Positions 35,701-45,140 are shown, counted from the stretch's first letter. The stretch: DNA of 64,000 nt from Gaetbulibacter_A aestuarii (GCF_039537665.1 NZ_BAABAY010000001.1:1240001-1304000); one strand, 5' to 3'. The notes: generated by a model not told the origin, from the letters alone. Made by a program: numbers and translations.

Positions 35701-36228
35701 AACCGTAATTTTTATGGATTTATCTCCGGTATTACGTAGCGTAGACGTTTTAATAAAACCAAATTCATCAGAAGAATTCCATTCATATCTGAAGGCGAGG
35801 TCCAGATCTGTATTGATCTCCTCAAAAATGACTTTATTTCCGTAGCTATTCTTATAAAGATTTCTATGGATATCATATTGACCCATCTGGCGTTCCGAAA
35901 AGGGCTCCCAGATCAAAGTACCTGTATCCTTATGAATTTGAAAAATAGTCTTACTTCCGGTAATATCAGCTGATTCGGTTATTTTATCATCGGTATAATA
36001 AGGGAATAAGGCAAATTCGGCATTTCTTCGACCGGCCGTTAAACCGCCATTACTGGAAATAAACAACCAGTGATTGGAATCGCTCACAATACTCATAAAA
36101 AAAGGACGCATCTTATCAACATTAGCTATTTTGTAATAGCTTTCATTATTGATACTTACCAATGCTCCTTTAACTTCGTTATCTTCTGTAATGTTATGTT
36201 TTAATTCTGTTTGCATGGCCTTAGTCAT
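32776..36228 (-). CDS. GH149/GH94-like glycoside phosphorylase, probable beta-1,3-glucan phosphorylase
   Basis: The 1150-residue protein has no signal peptide. Its layout is that of GH94-related phosphorylases: an N-terminal beta-sandwich (about 20-300; WLFISSNGGLTAGRRNAEFALFPY), a helical linker, and an (alpha/alpha)6 barrel. The barrel has LDYEGNWRDIFQNWEAL (about 463-479) and EEHDPWSYIGYWGDHQ (about 519-534). Its size and location with GH16, GH17 and SusCD fit GH149, whose members phosphorolyse beta-1,3-glucans to glucose-1-phosphate. GH94 and GH161 are related alternatives. The family assignment is from memory of architecture, not from a search. Confidence 0.72.
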   Translation of the reverse strand: MTKAMQTELKHNITEDNEVKGALVSINNESYYKIANVDKMRPFFMSIVSDSNHWLFISSNGGLTAGRRNAEFALFPYYTDDKITESADITGSKTIFQIHKDTGTLIWEPFSERQMGQYDIHRNLYKNSYGNKVIFEEINTDLDLAFRYEWNSSDEFGFIKTSTLRNTGDKSIKITVLDGLQNIVPANVNSELQATRSNLVDAYKKSELYPDVGLGTYALSAVIVDKAEPSEALKANTVWSLGIEDPTYLISSLQLNDFRKGYSVTQEIDMKAEKGAYFVVSDIEIDTNTEKSWMFIADVSKSITQVVALSEKIKQNDITEIIKKDVEAGTENLIKFVGAADGLQLTADPLTNTRHFANTMFNIMRGGIFDDDYNIEKADFLLYLSKANKAVYDAHKNDLEALPEVFSTDTIKSFSNKSDNPHLKRLCLEYLPLKFSRRHGDPSRPWNRFSINTKNEIDGSKILDYEGNWRDIFQNWEALAHAYPEFIESMIHKFLNASTFEGYNPYRVTKDGFDWEVIEEHDPWSYIGYWGDHQIIYLLKFLEFINDYYPSRLESLFHDNVFVYANVPYKIKSYQDTLNNPKDTIDFDYKLNEEIQNKKAVLGADAALITDQNNQIYNVNLVEKLLATVLAKVSNFIPEGGIWLNTQRPEWNDANNALVGNGVSMVTLYYLRRFLNFFNTILEQAPDKDIVLSEAFADFFAAIHTGLREHESILEGPVSNKDRKTVLDALGTAGSNYRLNIYEKGFNGKKKSISKTDLLDFITITQNYLEHSIRANKRSDEMYHAYNLMTLENSEEISISYLPEMLEGQVAVLSSGYLSPNEALSLLNGLKSSALFREDQYSYILYPNKDLPRFDKKNNIPASKVEGSKLLQQLVRDGNIAIIEKDILGDYHFNANFNNAKSLKQALNQVSGDYPELVAQEASKVLAIFEEVFNHKAFTGRSGTFFGYEGLGSIYWHMVSKLLLAVQENCLGAVRSGESEKIIGGLLDHYYEINAGIGVHKSPDLYGAFPTDPYSHTPATKGAQQPGMTGQVKEDILSRFGELGVFVTEGQLYFNPRLLQSKEFLNTENTFHYTALNDEEKSIHLNPGELCFTCCQVPVIYKKADKNALEVVFTDGKTKPIEALKLDKELSKNLFERTGAIERINVSITI

Positions 36229-36261
36229 GTACTTAAATTTTTTTCTATTTGTGAAGTTCGT

Positions 36262-37338
36262 TTATTGATATAATCGAACATAATCAATTTCCATAGTATC
36301 CTGAGTAAATCCTGCCGGAACAGTTCCACCTAAAGTTCCGCCCATGGCGATATTCAGAATTAAAAAGAAATTTTTATTGAATGGTAAATTATTATTTAGA
36401 GCGATCTCGTAATATTGCACATTGTCAACGAATACTCTAATGAAGGTTTCAGACCATTGCATTTCATAAACATGAAATTGCGATGCAGCATTTGAAATCG
36501 AGGTTTTTAAACCATAACTCGCGGTGTTTCCACTATTACTGTCATACCAATGGCAAGTAGCTAGAACTTCATTTTTGTTTGTGCCGGTTTGCTCCATGAT
36601 ATCAATTTCACCACATCGTGGCCAACCAACGTTATCAAAGTCGTTTCCTAGCATCCAGATCGCAGGCCAGGTTCCGGCTGAACCCGGAAGTTTGGCTCTT
36701 ACCTTTAATGTCCCGTATTTAAATTCTTTTAGATTTTCAGTTTTTAAACGCGCTGAAGTGTATCCTCCCGCGCCATCAGATTTAGCGATTATTTTGAGGA
36801 TTCCATTTTCAACCACAGCATTATTTGTGCTGTTTGTATAGGTTTGTAATTCCTGGTTACCCCAACCACCGGCTCCAATATCGTAAGTCCAGTTATTGGT
36901 GTCGGGCTTTCCGTCTTTAAAAAATTCGTCGGCCCAAACCGGGGCAGCACCATTGTAAAAAGAAACGGTAACTTGTTTCGTTAGGTTTATGGAATTATTG
37001 GTATTGGAATAGGCTATAACTTTAATATCATGTATCGCTATACCTTCTTTATCGTTAAAAGTTACCTGATATTTTCCATCAGTGCTTTGGATCGCTGAGC
37101 CATCATCAATAATGAATTCATAATTTACAGCATTTGTAGCTTGAGCTACCAAATTCACAACGCCGGAACCATCTCCATAAGGTTCATTTGTGCTAATACC
37201 TTGTACGTTTGTTGAAAGTGTAAGATTTGTAGGTACTGTATCGGTTGGTGGATTTACCGGAGGTGAATTTTCAGAACTTGAACAAGAAAAAAGTGCAAGC
37301 ATGGTTAAATGGATTAAATAAACAAGTCTTTTAAGCAT
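36262..37338 (-). CDS. GH16 laminarinase-type lipoprotein
   Basis: The 358-residue protein has a lipobox (LALFSCSSS) followed by a proline-rich spacer and a PKD-like beta domain (about 38-125). The GH16 catalytic domain (about 130-358) has the motif GEIDIMEQTG (ExDxxE, about 245), WPAIWMLGNDF and the C-terminal MEIDYVRLYQ. It cuts internal beta-1,3 (or mixed 1,3/1,4) glucan bonds, most likely at the cell surface, producing oligosaccharides for SusC/SusD. Confidence 0.92.
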   Translation of the reverse strand: MLKRLVYLIHLTMLALFSCSSSENSPPVNPPTDTVPTNLTLSTNVQGISTNEPYGDGSGVVNLVAQATNAVNYEFIIDDGSAIQSTDGKYQVTFNDKEGIAIHDIKVIAYSNTNNSINLTKQVTVSFYNGAAPVWADEFFKDGKPDTNNWTYDIGAGGWGNQELQTYTNSTNNAVVENGILKIIAKSDGAGGYTSARLKTENLKEFKYGTLKVRAKLPGSAGTWPAIWMLGNDFDNVGWPRCGEIDIMEQTGTNKNEVLATCHWYDSNSGNTASYGLKTSISNAASQFHVYEMQWSETFIRVFVDNVQYYEIALNNNLPFNKNFFLILNIAMGGTLGGTVPAGFTQDTMEIDYVRLYQ

Positions 37339-37429
37339 CGCTTGTGGTTTTTAAAAATGAAGGTTTTAAATTAAGGGGGCCATACAGCCCCCCTAAATTT
37401 AATAAATTAACACTTTAAGCTGGGAATTA

Positions 37430-38335
37430 TTAATCTACGGCAATAAGTTTGAATCCCCAATCGAATTCGCCGTTACCATCTAAGGTTTTTATAGTCATTT
37501 TGTTTGGCGAACGCTCAATAATTTGATATTTATGATCGCCACCGGTATAATAGCCAATAAAGCCCAGGCCACTTAGCGTTATGGTTTCCACATCACCCGG
37601 TGCGGATAAAGACCAGGTTTCAGTGTAATCGTCATATGGATAATTGAGAATATCAGCATTATCCTGGGTTCCACCTGCGCCATTTAATTCCTGAATAAGA
37701 CCATCACGGCCAAAAACGTCACCATTTGTAATGTGGGTAAACGTTCCGTCTTCATTGAAGATATAACGATCGTCATACATACCAACGCCATCCTTAGCAT
37801 TTGCTGGCGCGCCATAATATCCGAAAGGATTATCTCCATTAGGAGCTCCTAAACCAAAATGGTTGTCTACTTCTGCCTCAATACGCCAGGTTCTTTGACC
37901 CGTACCATATAGCATTTCTAAAAGATCGGCTGGTGGCTCGTATAACGATAATACGTCGATATCAATTGTTTTTGTTGTGGAAGCACCTCCGGTACCGTAG
38001 GCTACTACAGTAATCGGATAGGTGTTATTTCCTAAGGTGGCAAAAATATGGTCTACTTTACCTCCCTTTTGTAAAACGGTTTGTCCCTGAACGATCACGT
38101 GGAAAGACGTTGCATTATCAGCAGAAGCTGAAATTTCAACCTGACCACTTCCCAACCCGGGAGCAGATGTAACATCGAGAACACCATCGCCATCAACGTC
38201 ATCAAGATATTTTACTGATATTTGAACGTTTGAGGGCGCTGTGAGTTCACCAAACGGAATATCTTCATTTTGGCATCCGTAGAAGAACAGGAGCCCGAAG
38301 ATTAACGTTCCAATTATATATTTTAAATGTTTCAT
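37430..38335 (-). CDS. PUL lipoprotein with PKD domain, probable surface glycan-binding protein
   Basis: The 301-residue protein has a lipobox (LLFFYGCQNED). A PKD-like domain (about 30-130; QVEISASADNATSFHVIVQG) is followed by a C-terminal domain rich in Trp, Tyr and Gly (GQRTWRIEAEVDNHFGLG, NPFGYYGAPANAKDGVG, WSLSAPGD) that resembles lipocalin-like glycan-binding modules. It is placed after SusD, where SGBPs normally sit. No catalytic residues are recognisable. Confidence 0.75.
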   Translation of the reverse strand: MKHLKYIIGTLIFGLLFFYGCQNEDIPFGELTAPSNVQISVKYLDDVDGDGVLDVTSAPGLGSGQVEISASADNATSFHVIVQGQTVLQKGGKVDHIFATLGNNTYPITVVAYGTGGASTTKTIDIDVLSLYEPPADLLEMLYGTGQRTWRIEAEVDNHFGLGAPNGDNPFGYYGAPANAKDGVGMYDDRYIFNEDGTFTHITNGDVFGRDGLIQELNGAGGTQDNADILNYPYDDYTETWSLSAPGDVETITLSGLGFIGYYTGGDHKYQIIERSPNKMTIKTLDGNGEFDWGFKLIAVD

Positions 38336-38362
38336 TGTATTTAATTTAAATTATTCGTCAGA

Positions 38363-40375
38363 TTAATTGGTTAAGGTAAAATCATCATAGTAATACGATG
38401 AACCGTCTCCTGCTGTACCGAAATCGAAAAATATCACTACACGCACATAATCAGCTGCAGGAGCAGCGCTAAAGTCGTATGTTAGAGTTTCCCAACTGTT
38501 GGCCACAGTAGTTGTCATATCTACTTCGTGTGTAACTGAAGCATCAATATTTTCTAACTTAAGTTTTACCGTAATTCCGGACTTAGGCGACCAGGTTTTT
38601 AAACTAATACTGGTATATGATGTTAGATCGAGTGGTGTACCAACTTCGAAGAACGTACCAGCCCATACTTCTGAGCCATTGCCTTTAACAAGTTCTGCCA
38701 CATTAGCACTGGTATTAACGCCAGACATATCAGGGTTGGAAATTACTTGAGATGATGCACCTCCAAAGCCGGTAAAGGCTGGCGCGGCACCTTCAAAATC
38801 CTGGAATCCTAATGGCTGTAACTGACCTGTTCCTTTTAATTCAACATCGTCGTAATAGTATGTTGTGCCATCTCCGCCGGTTCCAAAGTCGAAGAACATA
38901 ACAACACGTACATAATCTGCTGCAGGTGCTGATGAGAAATCAAATAACAAGTTCTCCCAGGCGTTAGCAACTGTTGTAGTTTGATCAACCTCATAAGTTA
39001 CAGAGGCATCTACATTTTCTAATTTCAATTTAACAGTAATACCTACTTTTGGAGACCAGGTTTTTACGTTAATTGAGCTAAATGTTGAAAGATCAATTGG
39101 TGTTCCTGTTTCAAAGAAACTTCCTGCCCAAACTTCGGCACCATTACCTTTGGTAAGTGCTGCCACATTAGCGCTGGTATTGATACCGGAAGCATCAGGG
39201 TTAGCAATGACCTGTGTTCCTGCGCCACCGAAATCGATGAATGTAGGAGCAGGACCTTCAAAATCCTGAACCATTTGTGAAATTGGTACGCCTGCGTAGT
39301 CTTGTTTAATATTGTCTACATAGAACGTCCAGTCAGGACCACCTGTACCAACGGTGCCGAAATCAAAGAACCAAACAAGTTTCTGATAAGTTTGATTTGG
39401 ATCAAGTAAACCGGTGAAATCAATGCTTACGTTCTCCCAGGCACTATTACCTTGAAGTGTAACTTCTTTTTCAACGAATATTCCAGCGTCATTCAAATTC
39501 TCGAGTTTGAATAATAATTTTCCGCCAGGTCTTGGTGACCATACATCAAGATTGATCACTTTTTTATTGCTGAAATCAATAGGTGATGATAAGATGATTA
39601 CATCTCCAGCCCAAACTTCAGGACCGTTTTTCACCGTTTTTCCAACAGTAGCAGAGTTATTTCCGTTCATGTCCGGGTTAGGTACTACTTCTGCTGAAGC
39701 GCCACCAAATCCAATAAACTTACTGGCATCGAAAATTTCGAAATCAACAGGCATTTCAACTGGCACATTTACAGTAACTGTAGTTGTACCTTCTGTTGAT
39801 TCTGCACCACCACTTAGGGCTACCACTTTAAGCGTATAATCGCCTACGGCGGAATATTCAAAACCAACGGTTCCATCTAATTGAAGCGGTGTTGCTACTT
39901 CATCCGGATTTGAAGTGTCAAAATACACTTCAAAAGCAGCTGCAAAATCAGCTGTGGCAGAAACAAGCACTCTAAATGGATTGGTTGGATCTATTTGTGC
40001 ATCGATTGCTAAGTTTTCAGGAGCTTTAAATGATACTACAAGATCTTGTGTTATCACATTTTTTAATCCTGTTAGGCCGATGGCTTCTACAGTTAAAGAA
40101 TAAGTTCCTTCGGCATAAACATGCTCGAAACTTTCGCCTTGTTTTACCGAGGCCTTATCTGTAGTACCGTCACCTAAATCTATATTATAGGTTACAGCAC
40201 CTTGTCCGTTAGGCGTTATTGAGACCAAGCCGGAGTTATCCTGCGTTATTTGGAACGCCAGAGAAATATCACTCGGAGCTCGATGTGACTCAACAAAGCT
40301 CAAATCGTGGTTGTCCTGGTCGCAACTTACGAGAAGTACCAAAACAAAACTGATTAAATATTTTAATGTTTTCAT
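38363..40375 (-). CDS. Surface glycan-binding lipoprotein with PKD domains and three beta-sandwich repeats
   Basis: The 670-residue protein has a lipobox (LVLLVSCDQDN). Two PKD-like domains (about 30-205) are followed by three homologous modules of roughly 150 residues (about 210-360, 365-515, 520-670). Each has GFGGA or DFGGA, VxxNPDxxG, VWAG, LKLEN and DYVRVVxFFDFGT motifs. The second and third are near copies, indicating a recent duplication. Modules of this type bind glycans. It directly follows susD, so it is the likely SGBP-B of the laminarin system and tethers the polysaccharide for GH16. Confidence 0.85.
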   Translation of the reverse strand: MKTLKYLISFVLVLLVSCDQDNHDLSFVESHRAPSDISLAFQITQDNSGLVSITPNGQGAVTYNIDLGDGTTDKASVKQGESFEHVYAEGTYSLTVEAIGLTGLKNVITQDLVVSFKAPENLAIDAQIDPTNPFRVLVSATADFAAAFEVYFDTSNPDEVATPLQLDGTVGFEYSAVGDYTLKVVALSGGAESTEGTTTVTVNVPVEMPVDFEIFDASKFIGFGGASAEVVPNPDMNGNNSATVGKTVKNGPEVWAGDVIILSSPIDFSNKKVINLDVWSPRPGGKLLFKLENLNDAGIFVEKEVTLQGNSAWENVSIDFTGLLDPNQTYQKLVWFFDFGTVGTGGPDWTFYVDNIKQDYAGVPISQMVQDFEGPAPTFIDFGGAGTQVIANPDASGINTSANVAALTKGNGAEVWAGSFFETGTPIDLSTFSSINVKTWSPKVGITVKLKLENVDASVTYEVDQTTTVANAWENLLFDFSSAPAADYVRVVMFFDFGTGGDGTTYYYDDVELKGTGQLQPLGFQDFEGAAPAFTGFGGASSQVISNPDMSGVNTSANVAELVKGNGSEVWAGTFFEVGTPLDLTSYTSISLKTWSPKSGITVKLKLENIDASVTHEVDMTTTVANSWETLTYDFSAAPAADYVRVVIFFDFGTAGDGSSYYYDDFTLTN

Positions 40376-40389
40376 ATCTTATTTTTTTA

Positions 40390-41892
40390 TTAGTAACCGG
40401 GGTTTTGATCCCAACGGTTACCGGATAGTTGGATTTCTTGAATAGGAATCGGGAATAGGTTGTTCTTCGGAGCCTGGAAGCCTGGAATATAATCTGCAGC
40501 TTTACCCATTCTCACTAGATCGAAGAACCGGTGTCCTTCACCCATAAGCTCTAAACGACGTTCTTTCAAAATGACATCTTCAAAACTACTTGCAGAAAGG
40601 CCTGCATAATCCGATGGATCTGGAGTGTTAACCGGCAAACCAAAAGCTCTTCTATGAACCATATTTAAAGCCTCATAAGAATCAGAGGTTGGGTTACCGC
40701 TATTGGCCTTAGCAGAGGCTTCAGCATACATCAACAAAACATCAGCATAGCGAATAACACGTGTGTTATTTGGATTCGTAAGCGCTGCATCAGGTAAATT
40801 CAAATCACCTTTTCGAGCAATATACTTTCTGTTGAAATATCCTGTTTGCTCATAACCTGCGTCTTCATCATAAGAGGCATCCGGATGATCTGCAAGCCAT
40901 TGGTTGATATCTAATATTGAGTAATCTCTTCGGATATCACCATCTTCATAAGCATCAAAAGATTCCTGAGTTGGTACGTTGAAACTATATCCAAAATCAA
41001 AGAAAGGACCTTGGTATCCTCTCGGACCGTTAAACCCGATAGCGTAGTTTCCTTCTAAACAATAGAAACAATCATAAGATCCACCTTCAATATCTGAATA
41101 CTGAATTTCGAATACAGATTCAGGACCATTTTCGTGATCGTTCTCCCACATTAAAGGAGCTTCTGTAGTTAGTAATGAGTATACATTGCTATCGATAACT
41201 GATTTTAGTGCGGCAGCGGATTGAGGATATTTTTTATCAAATAAATATACTTTCCCGAGAAGCGCTTGAGCAGCTCCTTTAGTTATTCTACCTGTTTCAT
41301 TTACTGTTAAAGGTAAATTAGCTGCAGCAAATTCCAAATCTTCTTCAATTTGAGCATATACATCAGCTACCGGAGTACGATCGATATCAAATTGATCACC
41401 GAACTGAATTCGAGTATCAATGGCCATCGGCACCGGACCGAACCATTTCACTAATTGGAAATAATAATACGCTCTTAAGAAACGTGTTTGTGCGATAACA
41501 CTGGTTTTATTTGGAAAATCGATTTTGTCTTTAAATTCCATAATGTAATTCGCACGGTTTACACCAGTGTACATCCAGGTCCAGATATCTCTTAACTGAG
41601 CGTTAACCGGATTATGGATCATGTCGTCTATTTCTTGAAAACCAGGTGTGTCAAGAGCATCCTGACCACCACAAAGGGTGTTGTCTGAGGCAATTTCGCC
41701 TAATTGGTAAATTTTCGCTGTAGATTGCAACATATCGTAGGCTGCTACCAAAGCTTTTTGATAATCTTCTTCAGTGTTGAAGAAATCCTCTGTGTTAGGA
41801 TCTGGCGATTTTACATCGATAAAATCATCAGAACACGAATACATTGCTATTAAAGCAAAAAACGCAAGGATTTTAAATTTTATATTTTTCAT
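40390..41892 (-). CDS. SusD/RagB family nutrient-binding lipoprotein
   Basis: The ATG at 41892 gives 500 residues; an alternative GTG two codons earlier is less likely. The lipobox is in ALIAMYSCSDDF. It has SusD TPR helices (EDYQKALVAAYDMLQ, RFLRAYYYFQLVKWFGPVPM) and the conserved C-terminal ELMGEGHRFFDLVRMGKA and NLFPIPIQEIQLS. SusD caps the SusC channel and binds oligosaccharides. It lies 9 bp behind susC. Cysteines in YDCFYCLEG are unusual for the family. Confidence 0.95.
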   Translation of the reverse strand: MKNIKFKILAFFALIAMYSCSDDFIDVKSPDPNTEDFFNTEEDYQKALVAAYDMLQSTAKIYQLGEIASDNTLCGGQDALDTPGFQEIDDMIHNPVNAQLRDIWTWMYTGVNRANYIMEFKDKIDFPNKTSVIAQTRFLRAYYYFQLVKWFGPVPMAIDTRIQFGDQFDIDRTPVADVYAQIEEDLEFAAANLPLTVNETGRITKGAAQALLGKVYLFDKKYPQSAAALKSVIDSNVYSLLTTEAPLMWENDHENGPESVFEIQYSDIEGGSYDCFYCLEGNYAIGFNGPRGYQGPFFDFGYSFNVPTQESFDAYEDGDIRRDYSILDINQWLADHPDASYDEDAGYEQTGYFNRKYIARKGDLNLPDAALTNPNNTRVIRYADVLLMYAEASAKANSGNPTSDSYEALNMVHRRAFGLPVNTPDPSDYAGLSASSFEDVILKERRLELMGEGHRFFDLVRMGKAADYIPGFQAPKNNLFPIPIQEIQLSGNRWDQNPGY

Positions 41893-41901
41893 AATCACTT
41901 A

Positions 41902-44900
41902 TTAAAATTTTAAGTTAATTCCGAACAAGAATGTTTTAGCACTTGGATAAAATCCCTGGTCAATACCACCACCAATTGGGGCGCCATTAGAAGCAGTCGG
42001 ATCGTATCCACTATATTTTGTTAGCGTAAACAAATTGTTTGCAGAAACATACATGCGTAGTTTGTTTATTTTCGTATTCTCTAGAACTTTATCAGAGAAG
42101 GAGTATCCAAACTGAATGTTTTGTAAACGAATGAATGAACCATCCTCAACATAATAATCAGAGAACAAGGCGTTAGGAGATGCACCACCTGTAACACGAG
42201 GGTACTCGTTCGTAGTTCCAGGGCCTGTCCAACGTCTTAATCTGTAAACGGTGCTATTTGTAAGCGGGTTGTTGTTCTCGTAGTTTCTTACGATATCGTT
42301 ACCTACAGATGCAAAAGCATAAGCTGAGAAATCGAAGTTTTTGTAATCAAGACTAACATTTATACCCATAGTAGCATCAGGAATAGGATTTCCCAGGTCA
42401 ACCTTATCATCTTCGTTTATAACACCATCATTATTCTGATCTATAAATCTGATGTCACCTGGTTGCGGAGCCACGTTGGTTACAGCTGAATTATTGATCT
42501 CATCCTGAGTTTGGTAAATACCATCGGTTTGGTAACCGTAAAAATAACCTAAAGCATGACCGGCTTCCATACGTGATGGCGCTGGTTGGCCAATACCAAA
42601 AGCACCTCCTTCAAGAACACCTGTATCAGTATTTACGTATTTTACTTCATTCCTAAGATATGTTACGTTGTAGTTAACACTCAATTTTAGATCGTTTGAA
42701 AACGTGTTCGTATATCCAAGTACTAATTCAGCTCCTTCATTTTCAACAACACCACCATTAACATATGGGGCACCACCAACACCTAGCAATCCTGAAATTT
42801 GAGGAACAACCAGTAAGTCTTCAGTACGTCTTTTAAAGTAATCAGCGGTAACACTAATTTTGTTATTTGCCAATTTCATATCCAGACCAATGTCGAGGGT
42901 CTTTTGTTTTTCCCACTTGATTTCTGGATTTCCAATAGCACCACTTGCGGTACCAATAACTTCCTGATTATTGAAAATATAGGTTCCTTCACCATTTAAC
43001 AGAGACAGGTATCTGAAAGCACCAATTCTGGAGTTACCAATAATACCATAAGATCCTCTTATTTTTAAGAAGTTAATTGTTTTACTATCCTTTAAGAAGT
43101 TTTCATCGGAGGCTACCCAACCAATAGATCCTGAAGGGAAGTAACCAAATTTGTTTTCGGGACCAAAGTTTGAAGAACCATCACGACGAATTACAGCAGA
43201 AAATAAGTACTTTCCTTTATAATCGTATTGTGCTCTTGCGAAATACGATAATAAACGTGAATCGAATGTAGGATATCTTCCGGTATTACGGTTAAAAAGT
43301 TGAACACGGCTGGCATTTTCTAAAGTAGCATCAGCAGGATCATTGCTTGGAAGACCATAGCCTGTTCCACCTTTAAATTCACCAGTTTCTTTTGAAATAG
43401 ATGAACCAAGCATCAATTTCACATTGTGAACATCGCCAAAGGTGTTTTCGTATTTCAGGATGTTATCAAACAGGTAATCTCTGTAATAAGTATCAGAAAG
43501 CGTCACCGTGGCTTCATCGAGAACGTTGAATACTTTTCCGCTACCAAAGAAAGCAACTGGATCAAATATTTTTCCTTTTACTTCGGAATAGTTGAATTGA
43601 ATATTTGTTTGAACTGAAAAATGATCTAAAAAGTCATACGATAAACTAGCATTACCACTAAGTCTAAAAATTTTAGTTCTGTTGTAGTTATCATCAATTT
43701 GTGCAATTGGGTTAATAACTTCAGCTCCCAGACCGTCAGCAATTGTGTAATCACCATTGGCATCTCTTACTCCTAAAGTCGGATTCATATTCAAGGCATT
43801 GAACAATACCGAAGCATTAGAGTTTTCAGGAAGGTTTCTTTTATTAGAACGCGTAATACGAATACCGGTTACTAATTTGAAATTTTTCAAGAAATCGAGG
43901 TTATAATTAGCACTATTGGTAAAACGAGTAAAGTTTGAGGCTGATCCTCCTACGATACCATCTTGTGTTAAGAAACCACCACTGTAAGAATAGGTGCTTT
44001 TCTCCCCACCACCACTTAATCTTATGTTGTGGTTTTGGATGGCTGCGTTTTCAAAAACCTGATCTTGCCAATCAGTGCCTTCACCTAATGAAGCAATATT
44101 AGTGTATGGAGGTTCATTACCACCGGCTGCTAAAGCTTCGTTCACTATTAAGGCGTATTCAGTAGCGTTTAAAACAGGAATTTTTCTTGTTGTTTGCTGA
44201 AATCCACCATAAGCGTTGTATTCAACAGTTAATGGCATTTCTTTTCTACCGGACTTCGTTTTGATCAAAATAACACCATTCGCTGCCTGTACCCCATAGA
44301 TACCTGCAGTGGCATCTTTAAGGATGTTGATGCTTTCAATGTCATTGGGGTTTAATACACTTAAGTCTTCAATTCTGGCACCATCCACTAAAATCAATGG
44401 TCTGTTATCACCATTTGTAGAGATACCACGAATACTAATTGTGGCGCCACCACCCGGAGAACCGGATTGAGTTGTAATGTTTACACCGGCTACTTGTCCT
44501 TGGAGTGCTTGTTCAATGCGTTGTGGTTTAAGAGCCTCAATGTCCTGAGATCCCACAACACTAACAGCACCTGTAGTTTCTTTTTTAGTTTGAGTACCAT
44601 AACCAATAACAACAACCTCGTTTAATTGAGCGAGGTCTTCCTGCATGGTTACTGTAAGTTTTGAACTGTCGGTTACTTTAAGTGTTTTTGTTACATAGCC
44701 AACGTAACTAAAGGAAAGGGTTGCGCCAACTTCTACATTTGCGATGGAAAAACCACCATCAAAGTCGGTAACAGCTCCTTTACTTGTGTTTACAACAACA
44801 ACGTTAACACCTGGAATAGGAACTCCAGAGTTGTCTTGTACAATTCCACTAACCTGAACTGTTTGTGCACTGGCTATTGCGACACACAGAAAAGTTAGAA

Positions 44901-44922
44901 TTTTTAAAAAGGTTTGTCTCAT
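41902..44922 (-). CDS. SusC/RagA family TonB-dependent outer-membrane transporter
   Basis: The 1006-residue protein has a signal peptide (MRQTFLKILTFLCVAIASAQ), a CarboxypepD-regulatory-like domain (about 22-95) and the SusC motif QEDLAQLNEVVVIGYG with the TonB box region. The plug (about 115-220; ISIRGISTNGDNRPLILVDG) and a 22-strand barrel follow, ending in FLFGINLKF with a terminal Phe. It imports oligosaccharides bound by SusD using TonB energy. It heads the polysaccharide operon just downstream of the sensor-regulator gene. Confidence 0.96.
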   Translation of the reverse strand: MRQTFLKILTFLCVAIASAQTVQVSGIVQDNSGVPIPGVNVVVVNTSKGAVTDFDGGFSIANVEVGATLSFSYVGYVTKTLKVTDSSKLTVTMQEDLAQLNEVVVIGYGTQTKKETTGAVSVVGSQDIEALKPQRIEQALQGQVAGVNITTQSGSPGGGATISIRGISTNGDNRPLILVDGARIEDLSVLNPNDIESINILKDATAGIYGVQAANGVILIKTKSGRKEMPLTVEYNAYGGFQQTTRKIPVLNATEYALIVNEALAAGGNEPPYTNIASLGEGTDWQDQVFENAAIQNHNIRLSGGGEKSTYSYSGGFLTQDGIVGGSASNFTRFTNSANYNLDFLKNFKLVTGIRITRSNKRNLPENSNASVLFNALNMNPTLGVRDANGDYTIADGLGAEVINPIAQIDDNYNRTKIFRLSGNASLSYDFLDHFSVQTNIQFNYSEVKGKIFDPVAFFGSGKVFNVLDEATVTLSDTYYRDYLFDNILKYENTFGDVHNVKLMLGSSISKETGEFKGGTGYGLPSNDPADATLENASRVQLFNRNTGRYPTFDSRLLSYFARAQYDYKGKYLFSAVIRRDGSSNFGPENKFGYFPSGSIGWVASDENFLKDSKTINFLKIRGSYGIIGNSRIGAFRYLSLLNGEGTYIFNNQEVIGTASGAIGNPEIKWEKQKTLDIGLDMKLANNKISVTADYFKRRTEDLLVVPQISGLLGVGGAPYVNGGVVENEGAELVLGYTNTFSNDLKLSVNYNVTYLRNEVKYVNTDTGVLEGGAFGIGQPAPSRMEAGHALGYFYGYQTDGIYQTQDEINNSAVTNVAPQPGDIRFIDQNNDGVINEDDKVDLGNPIPDATMGINVSLDYKNFDFSAYAFASVGNDIVRNYENNNPLTNSTVYRLRRWTGPGTTNEYPRVTGGASPNALFSDYYVEDGSFIRLQNIQFGYSFSDKVLENTKINKLRMYVSANNLFTLTKYSGYDPTASNGAPIGGGIDQGFYPSAKTFLFGINLKF

Positions 44923-45075
44923 TTGAGTTAAGTTTTAGTTTTTTGTAAATTTATGAAGCTGATATTGTTAACAATCATTTAACACCTTTACAAAAAATAT
45001 ACATGTCAAAATAAATCGCTCAAATTTGCGAAAACCTTAATAATTGCGGTGGTTTATTGTGAATTTAAGAATACG

Positions 45076-45119
45076 TTGTATAGGTCTAAAAACCTTCAAT
45101 GTTGTGGTATTGTATAGGT
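45076..45119. promoter_or_regulatory. Direct repeats upstream of susC
   Basis: TTGTATAGGT occurs at 45076-45085 and 45110-45119, 34 bp apart, which is about three helical turns. The region lies between the regulator's stop codon and the susC start (minus strand), 150-200 bp upstream of susC. These are candidate binding sites for the neighbouring regulator. Confidence 0.45.
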
Positions 45120-45140
45120 AAAATTTGAAGATGTTGTGGA

